Positions 62,977 to 64,000 of a stretch of 64,000 nucleotides of DNA are shown here, piece after piece. This stretch comes from Tepidanaerobacter syntrophicus (GTDB taxonomy: Bacteria > Bacillota > Thermosediminibacteria > Thermosediminibacterales > Tepidanaerobacteraceae), in NCBI RefSeq assembly GCF_001485475.2, contig NZ_DF976999.1, positions 344,001 through 408,000 on the forward strand. The letters run 5' to 3'. The notes beneath the pieces were generated by a model that ran no database searches, was not told the origin of the DNA, and saw nothing but the letters and a program-made list of their open reading frames with translations. The translations under genes and the position numbers were made by a program. Every line of letters starts with the position of its first letter. Position 1 is the stretch's first letter.

Positions 62977-63576
62977 TTAAGTTGAGGCTTTAGTTATTTC
63001 TTTTTTAAAATGTTTTTCACCAAACAAAATTATTGCAATAGTTTTAAGGAGAATTTTTATATCAAGAATTACCGAATAATTATCCACGTAAAAAACATCG
63101 TATTCAATTCGTTTATCCCATGGCAACGCTACATTGCCATTGACTTGGGCAAGCCCTGTCATACCGGGCCGAACTTTGAGTCTTCGCATCTCGCGAGAAG
63201 TGTAGTTATCAACTTGGATTTTAATTGTTGGCCTCGGACCCACTAACGCCATATCGCCTTTTACAACATTGAATAATTGCGGTAATTCATCGATTTTTGT
63301 CCTTCTTAAGATTTTCCCTATAAAAGTTATTCTCTCAGCATCTTTGCTCGAATCGAAATTTTTTTCTGCTTTATTATCAACTTTCATCGTCCTAAACTTA
63401 TAAATCTTAAATATCCTGCCATTCTTTCCGACTCTCTCTTGTTTAAACAGCACCAGGCCCTTGGGATCTTCCAGTTTGATAGCAATAGCGGCAAGGAGCA
63501 TGATGGGAGATAGGGCTACAAGTAAAACTACCGCAAGTATGTAATCTAGTAATCTTTTTATGTATTTTCGATACAT
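62977..63576 (-). CDS. PglC-like polyprenyl-phosphate sugar-1-phosphate transferase
   Basis: The 199-residue size and sequence fit the small monotopic initiating transferases (PglC/WcaJ family). One N-terminal hydrophobic re-entrant helix (LLDYILAVVLLVALSPIML) precedes IFKIYKFRTMKVD, RRTKIDELPQLFNVVKGDMA and LVGPRPT. It should start repeat-unit assembly by moving a phospho-sugar onto undecaprenyl phosphate. In a locus with PglD, PglE and PglF homologues, a diacetamido-bacillosamine-like sugar is the likely substrate. Confidence 0.93.
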   Translation of the reverse strand: MYRKYIKRLLDYILAVVLLVALSPIMLLAAIAIKLEDPKGLVLFKQERVGKNGRIFKIYKFRTMKVDNKAEKNFDSSKDAERITFIGKILRRTKIDELPQLFNVVKGDMALVGPRPTIKIQVDNYTSREMRRLKVRPGMTGLAQVNGNVALPWDKRIEYDVFYVDNYSVILDIKILLKTIAIILFGEKHFKKEITKAST

Positions 63577-63715
63577 CTTAATAAAACCTCCCTAAAAACT
63601 TTCTGGGCCACTGCTGTTTTCCTGTTCCTTTTGCTTTTGGGCTTTCAGTGGGGCATATGTGGGAACAAGAGAGTGTATTCCGGAAGGTGCTTATCCGTTC
63701 ACGATTTTATAAGTT

Positions 63716-63735
63716 GTGCTTGTACATTCAAGCAC
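63716..63735 (-). other. Perfect 7-bp hairpin after the dehydratase gene
   Basis: GTGCTTG (63716-63722) pairs with CAAGCAC (63729-63735) around a 6-base loop, 33 bp beyond the dehydratase stop codon. No T-run follows on the minus strand, so it is a weak terminator candidate or a processing structure. The rest of 63577-63767 shows nothing recognisable. Confidence 0.4.
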
Positions 63736-63767
63736 TCTGTCCGTAAATAATGTCCTTTACAAATAAA

Positions 63768-64000
63768 TCATTGAGAAATACTTTTCTCTTCTTGTGTTAA
63801 TGTTTTAAATGTCGGTACTATGCTCCTTATAATTTCCACAAAATCTTTTTCTCTTTCTTCTATAAGGATGTTTTTCAGCTGTTCCAGTTCTTCTGCAAAG
63901 GCTGCCTTGTCTATGTGTGTAGGTCTTGCTACAAATATTCTGTTATTTTTGGTGGCGGTAAGGCCTTCTTCGCTTAGGAGAAGTTCTTCGAAAAGTTTTT
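63768..64000 (-). CDS. CapD/PglF-like NDP-sugar 4,6-dehydratase (C-terminal end only)
   Basis: The minus strand is open from the right edge to a TGA at 63768-63770, giving 77 C-terminal residues: KLFEELLLSEEGLTATKNNR, then IFVARPTHIDK and the ending VPTFKTLTQEEKSISQ. This matches the C-terminus of CapD/FlaA1/PglF-type membrane-bound UDP-GlcNAc 4,6-dehydratases. The N-terminal membrane domain and the catalytic part lie outside the window. This supplies the first step for the LegC/PglE-like aminotransferase. Confidence 0.85.
   Translation of the reverse strand, partial: KLFEELLLSEEGLTATKNNRIFVARPTHIDKAAFAEELEQLKNILIEEREKDFVEIIRSIVPTFKTLTQEEKSISQ

Overview
The window looks like a chromosome segment of a low-GC, spore-forming anaerobic Firmicute (class Clostridia). 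The signs are strong AGGAGG-type ribosome sites, many UUG/GUG starts, tRNA genes with encoded CCA, a Rex redox repressor, a GerM-domain lipoprotein, a cell-wall amidase with copper-amine-oxidase-type N-terminal domains, and a levR-type sigma-54 activator. I cannot name the species from sequence alone.

Layout. (1) 1-7.3 kb: a galactitol-type PTS (EIIA-EIIB-EIIC) with a near-perfect sigma-54 promoter, its LevR-like activator immediately upstream, a SorC-family regulator downstream (cut by the left edge) and a class II aldolase. A perfect 66-bp palindrome separates the EIIC gene from the SorC gene. (2) 7.3-25.5 kb: housekeeping genes, nearly all on the minus strand: ligA, pcrA, a YerC-type repressor, pepV, a Usp-like protein, tig-clpP-clpX, seven tRNA genes, a phosphodiesterase, rdgB, rph, a UPF0316 protein, an amidase, a GerM lipoprotein, rex and ychF. 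(3) 25.5-30 kb: an accessory stretch with an internally shortened racemase-like gene, three plus-strand tRNAs, an MqsA-type/DUF4258 toxin-antitoxin pair, an Rpn-family nuclease with a 120-bp displaced copy of part of itself, a coiled-coil membrane protein, and an array of two interleaved 27-31-bp repeat families abutting the stop codon of lepB. (4) 30-38.8 kb: lepB, capA-like, an MsmX-type ATPase with a CdaR/PucR-type regulator, manC, a macrodomain protein, a tautomerase, pgi and a MurJ-like flippase. (5) 38.8-64 kb: a large surface-polysaccharide locus on the minus strand, broken only by an HD-hydrolase/YwgA-like pair.

The polysaccharide locus combines three sugar-nucleotide routes. dTDP-rhamnose genes rfbA, C, B, D are all present, with rfbB apparently using an AUC or AUU start. 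A complete WbpA/B/E/D/I-type set for UDP-2,3-diacetamido-2,3-dideoxy-mannuronate is present. A bacillosamine-like set is also present: the 3' end of a CapD/PglF-like dehydratase at the right edge, a PglC-like initiating transferase, a PglE/LegC-like aminotransferase and a PglD-like acyltransferase. Inside the last set sits a private acyl-carrier module: an ACP between two KASIII enzymes with complete Cys-His-Asn triads, a FabG-like reductase and an AcpS, next to a PIG-L deacetylase and a formyltransferase-like protein with GFH in place of NxH. This module is the best candidate for an undescribed system. I infer that it makes a short, probably 3-hydroxylated, acyl group for an amino sugar of the polymer or of a glycoprotein.

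Regulatory sites readable in the sequence include the sigma-54 promoter, a TGAACA-N2-TGTTCA operator in front of the SorC gene, an imperfect palindrome over the rex -10 element, and good sigma-A promoters for tig-clpPX and the tRNA units.
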